From NCBI GenBank assembly GCA_949063825.1, contig CARSRA010000030.1, positions 1-7,937 of the forward strand: 7,937 nt of DNA. Reading direction: 5' to 3'. The number at the start of each line of letters is the position of its first letter. Positions within the stretch are counted from its first letter, which is position 1. Of this stretch, positions 5,935 through 7,937 are shown piece by piece. The DNA is from an uncultured Candidatus Saccharibacteria bacterium (GTDB lineage: Bacteria; Patescibacteriota; Saccharimonadia; Saccharimonadales; Saccharimonadaceae). The notes below the pieces were generated by a model. The model was not told the origin of the DNA and did not search any database. It worked only from the letters and a program-made list of their open reading frames with translations. Position numbers and translations under genes: made by a program.

Positions 5935-6364
5935 GAGGAAAATTACGAAGAATATTTTACAAATTCTTACAGGTGTAGCGACAGTATTTTCGCTGACGGC
6001 AGGGAAGGCTATGGCTTTGACCGTACAGGAAGGAGCTGAGGCTGCGCGCGCTGATGGCATGCCAGCTGAGCTAGTAGGTATAAATGGCGTTCTGAATCAG
6101 TTTACGAATATCGCCCTATACGTGATCGGCTTTATTTCGGTAGTAATGTTGATTTGGGGTGGTTTACGTTATGTTATTTCTGGTGGCGATAGCAAAAAGA
6201 TCACGGATGCTAAAAATACAATTCTTTACGCGTTGATTGGTCTCGTGGTAGCGTTCTTGGCTTATGCGATCGTGAACTTCGTGCTCAACGCGATCGGTGC
6301 AGCATCAACTCCGGAGGAACAAAAGCAAGAGGCTGCTATTAGGTTAGTTGGAGTATTGCTTTAG
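5933..6364 (+). CDS. Pilin-like small membrane protein (Mbov_0395/T4SS-pilin, VirB2/TrbC-like)
   Basis: The 143-residue protein has a signal peptide: basic start MRKITKN, a hydrophobic core, and a plausible cleavage after AMA near residue 28. A short polar stretch follows, then two hydrophobic helices (about 58-80 and 96-121). They are joined by a glycine-rich, basic turn, YVISGGDSKKITDAKNTI. This two-helix hairpin with a GG(D)xxK loop is the layout of VirB2/TrbC-like pilins and of the Mbov_0395 pilin-like conjugal transfer proteins often annotated in Patescibacteria. In a type IV secretion system such proteins form the pilus; here no other T4SS gene is present, so the role is open. There are no cysteines, so it is not an obvious substrate of the neighbouring thioredoxin-like protein. 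The C-terminal tail (about 122-143) is charged, ending in a hydrophobic patch. It ends 23 bases before an intrinsic terminator. Confidence 0.85.
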   Translation: MRKITKNILQILTGVATVFSLTAGKAMALTVQEGAEAARADGMPAELVGINGVLNQFTNIALYVIGFISVVMLIWGGLRYVISGGDSKKITDAKNTILYALIGLVVAFLAYAIVNFVLNAIGAASTPEEQKQEAAIRLVGVLL

Positions 6365-6387
6365 GATACATAGTTTAGAGACAACAT

Positions 6388-6415
6388 AAAACGCCCTATT
6401 CTAAGGGCGTTTTTT
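6388..6415 (+). terminator. Strong intrinsic terminator after the pilin-like gene
   Basis: AAAACGCCCT (6388-6397), loop ATTCTA, and AGGGCGTTTT (6404-6413) form a perfect 10-bp stem that runs into six T residues (6410-6415). On the minus strand the same stem is followed by TTTT, so it may also stop comF transcription, whose stop codon is at 6441-6443. Confidence 0.92.
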
Positions 6416-6440
6416 GAAAGACATCGGCAGAATGGAAAGT

Positions 6441-7235
6441 TTATTTGTCGGAGTTTGCTTCGTCCGATGTTGTTTGTGGTCGTCCAATTTCAACTATAGC
6501 TGCATAGATATATTGTGCTCCATCCTGCTTCAAGAGGTTGGCAGCAGCCTGTATACTAGCACCAGTCGTCCACACGTCATCCAGGAGTAGATATGGCTGC
6601 TTTGGATCAATTTTTTGTTTGAGTTCGTACGCTTTTGCTGCTTGACCTATACGCTCAGCGGCATTTGTCCCGACTTGCACCGTATCCGCTTTGCGGCTTA
6701 GTATAGATTCGACTTTCCAGCCACGCCTCTTGCCTAATTTTTTAGCGATGAGTTTTGTATGGTCTAGGCCGCGCTCACGAATATGCCTGCCAATTGTCGG
6801 TAAAGGAACGATAATTGGTGCGCGTCCTAGCTCACCCATGACCTTAGCGGGTGTTGGTATAGCATAATCCAGTAGTTCAGCTAGCGTATCGCTACAAGCA
6901 CGGACGGATTTATACTTGAGTTCAGAGACTAGTTTTGCTAGGATCTTTTCGCGCCAACCCACCGTCCAGATGCCTAAAAAAGGCGAAGTGCATTCTTGAC
7001 AAGCTCGCAAATCTTGATTCCAATATGGAGAAATTGCGCAGCCATTCTCTTGATATTGGTGGTTATTTGAGAAAATTTGTTTGCAATACGGACAGATTGC
7101 GGAACGTTGTTGAATGATGTGATTTTTACAACGTTCACAAAGTACCGCTCCCAAGGCATTGCAACCCCTACAAGAGTGAGGGCAAACAAGGTCGAGTAGA
7201 CCACATTTTGTTGTGTTTTTTACAACGAAACTCAT
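6441..7235 (-). CDS. comF: ComF-family phosphoribosyltransferase-like competence protein
   Basis: This 264-residue protein has the ComF layout. A cysteine-rich zinc-binding N-terminus (CPHSCRGC 18-25, CERC 33-36, CPYC 48-51, CQEC 79-82) precedes a type I phosphoribosyltransferase fold. That fold carries IIVPLPTIGRHIRERGLDHT (141-160), the TVQVGTNAAERIGQAAKAYEL block (185-205) and the PRPP-loop motif LLLDDVWTTGAS (216-227). In model organisms ComF acts in the cytoplasm in DNA uptake during natural transformation, together with the helicase ComFA; related GntX-like proteins exist outside competence. The length is slightly above the usual 220-250, partly from four rather than two CxxC pairs and a polar tail. 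No comFA lies nearby. The ATG at 7235 has no recognisable SD, unlike most genes here, and I find no better alternative start before the first CxxC. It diverges from hsp20. Confidence 0.92.
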   Translation of the reverse strand: MSFVVKNTTKCGLLDLVCPHSCRGCNALGAVLCERCKNHIIQQRSAICPYCKQIFSNNHQYQENGCAISPYWNQDLRACQECTSPFLGIWTVGWREKILAKLVSELKYKSVRACSDTLAELLDYAIPTPAKVMGELGRAPIIVPLPTIGRHIRERGLDHTKLIAKKLGKRRGWKVESILSRKADTVQVGTNAAERIGQAAKAYELKQKIDPKQPYLLLDDVWTTGASIQAAANLLKQDGAQYIYAAIVEIGRPQTTSDEANSDK

Positions 7236-7243
7236 GATTACTA

Positions 7244-7272
7244 TTGATTTTAATATAAAACATATTTATAAT
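7244..7272 (+). promoter_or_regulatory. Sigma70-type promoter of hsp20
   Basis: TTGATT (7244-7249), a 17-base spacer and a perfect TATAAT (7267-7272) give a good promoter, with a start near 7279 and a leader of about 22 bases. The 66-bp spacer shared with comF has no CIRCE-like inverted repeat, so HrcA control is not visible. A weak opposite -10 for comF (TATATT on the minus strand, 7252-7257) would overlap this promoter; that one is tentative. Confidence 0.65.
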
Positions 7273-7301
7273 AAAGCATAACAATATAACGGAGGTAAGC
7301 A

Positions 7302-7802
7302 ATGGCACGAACAAGTGATGCCGATATACTGATGGAAGATGATATAGCCAACTTCTTCGACGACACCGATCCGGTGCCAACTACGAGTCGAAGTGAGCAA
7401 GCTATCTCCAATGTTGAAGAACCATCAGGTCCGGGACTGGGTGGCGAGTGGGACGAAGACGCGGGTGATTTTCCGGGACAGCTCGCGGTGGATGTCTATG
7501 AGACAGCAGACAAATTAGTGGTAAAAGCTCGCACGGCTGGTATTTCTAAGTCTGACCTCAATGTGACGATCTCTGATAATATTTTAACAATCTCTGGTAT
7601 TCTGAGCGGTGGCGAAGACGAGAATACGACCGCATGGCATATCCAAGAGTGCTACTGGGGTGAGTTTTCTCGTACGATCGCTTTACCAGTACCTGTAAAG
7701 GAAGAGGAAGGCACAGTCAAGGCAGAATTAAAAGACGGTGTTCTTACGATTTCCTTTGAAAAGGAGCAACAGGACGCGCCAGTAAAAATTCCGATCCAAT
7801 AA
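7302..7802 (+). CDS. Hsp20 family small heat-shock protein
   Basis: This 166-residue ATP-independent chaperone binds unfolding proteins in the cytoplasm as an oligomer. The alpha-crystallin domain runs from about 58 to 154 (GQLAVDVYETADKLVVKA at the start, WGEFSRTIALP in the middle) and ends in the signature AELKDGVLTI (141-150). The C-terminal IxI motif that docks neighbouring subunits is IPI (163-165). The N-terminal arm (1-57) is long and unusually acidic (DADILMEDDIANFFDDTD), with a glycine-rich linker before the domain. The start has GGAGGT (7291-7296) five bases before the ATG. It is monocistronic, divergent from comF and followed by a symmetrical hairpin. Confidence 0.93.
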   Translation: MARTSDADILMEDDIANFFDDTDPVPTTSRSEQAISNVEEPSGPGLGGEWDEDAGDFPGQLAVDVYETADKLVVKARTAGISKSDLNVTISDNILTISGILSGGEDENTTAWHIQECYWGEFSRTIALPVPVKEEEGTVKAELKDGVLTISFEKEQQDAPVKIPIQ

Positions 7803-7828
7803 TCGTCGTTCGACTTCTAATCACACAC

Positions 7829-7859
7829 CAAAATCATCCTCGCACAGGGGATGATTTTG
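7829..7859. terminator. Symmetrical hairpin, probable bidirectional terminator after hsp20
   Basis: CAAAATCATCC (7829-7839) and GGATGATTTTG (7849-7859) are perfect 11-bp complements around a 9-base loop. The A/T ends of the stem supply a T-run on either strand, although no further T-tract follows. It lies between the hsp20 stop (7802) and a possible minus-strand stop at 7877, which fits a shared terminator of convergent genes. Confidence 0.6.
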
Positions 7860-7876
7860 AGTAAATATATACCCCC

Positions 7877-7937
7877 CTAGCTCTTTTGGATATTGAGAGA
7901 TTCTATTCCAAATGCTCGATCTATCTCCATAACCCTC
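7877..7937 (-). CDS. Possible C-terminal end of a minus-strand gene (partial, cut by window edge)
   Basis: From the right edge the minus strand reads RVMEIDRAFGIESLNIQKS followed by TAG (7877-7879). The stop lies 17 bases from the symmetrical hairpin, where a terminator is expected. The composition looks protein-like, but the product is not recognised. A second minus frame is also open here and runs through the hairpin to a TGA at 7821-7823, which makes it less likely. The call rests on position and plausibility only. Confidence 0.3.
   Translation of the reverse strand, partial: RVMEIDRAFGIESLNIQKS

Noticed and set aside
7236..7301. CIRCE or other heat-shock operator upstream of hsp20
   Set aside because: No TTAGCACTC-type arm or convincing inverted repeat is present in the spacer.
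1..7937. CRISPR array, transposon ends, tRNA or rRNA genes, toxin-antitoxin or defence cassette
   Set aside because: No regularly spaced repeats, no transposase or integrase motifs, no cloverleaf or rRNA-like stretch, and no gene with nuclease, helicase or toxin-like features was seen.

Overview
The window looks like a chromosomal segment of a Candidatus Saccharibacteria (TM7) or other Patescibacteria genome. The assignment rests on the look of the proteins: a FemX-type aminoacyltransferase, a ValRS with PPPNANGNLHIGHG and PGADHAGFETW signatures, a small two-helix pilin-like protein of the Mbov_0395/T4SS-pilin type, and a ComF. It also rests on compact gene packing and strong Shine-Dalgarno (SD) sites. 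TGA is used as an ordinary stop (for example at the end of femX), so there is no sign of the TGA=Gly code of Gracilibacteria/Absconditabacteria. No similarity search was run; the taxonomic call is pattern recognition.

Layout from left to right. Positions 1-54 hold what may be the last 17 codons of a plus-strand surface protein. Positions 110-3813 are a minus-strand operon in which valS is followed by a FemAB/FemX-family gene, joined by a one-base TAATG overlap. A roughly 200-bp divergent intergenic region (3814-4025) carries the valS promoter on one side. On the other side it has a TTGACA promoter, a perfect tandem 11-bp repeat and tiny reading frames leading to an unrecognised acidic, helical protein (4026-4610). 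A HIT-family hydrolase (4624-5001, minus) and a membrane-anchored thioredoxin-fold protein (5080-5865, plus) are read outward from a 78-bp spacer. In that spacer two identical extended -10 elements form a perfect inverted repeat. A signal-peptide-bearing pilin-like protein (5933-6364) follows on the plus strand and ends at a strong intrinsic terminator (6388-6415). A ComF phosphoribosyltransferase (6441-7235, minus) and an Hsp20 small heat-shock protein (7302-7802, plus) diverge from a short AT-rich spacer. A symmetrical hairpin (7829-7859) follows hsp20, and the last 60 bases may be the C-terminus of a minus-strand gene.

Functionally the window mixes housekeeping (ValRS, HIT hydrolase, Hsp20) with cell-envelope and surface functions (FemX peptidoglycan cross-bridge enzyme, extracytoplasmic thioredoxin, pilin-like membrane protein) and DNA uptake (ComF). 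The transcription units are short and mostly divergent or convergent, so apart from valS-femX and possibly trx-pilin the genes look independently expressed. I see no transposase, integrase, CRISPR array, tRNA, rRNA or recognisable defence system. The points most worth a second look are the coupling of an aminoacyl-tRNA-consuming FemX to a tRNA synthetase, the face-to-face promoter dyad at 5024-5056, and the repeat/leader arrangement before the unknown gene at 4026.
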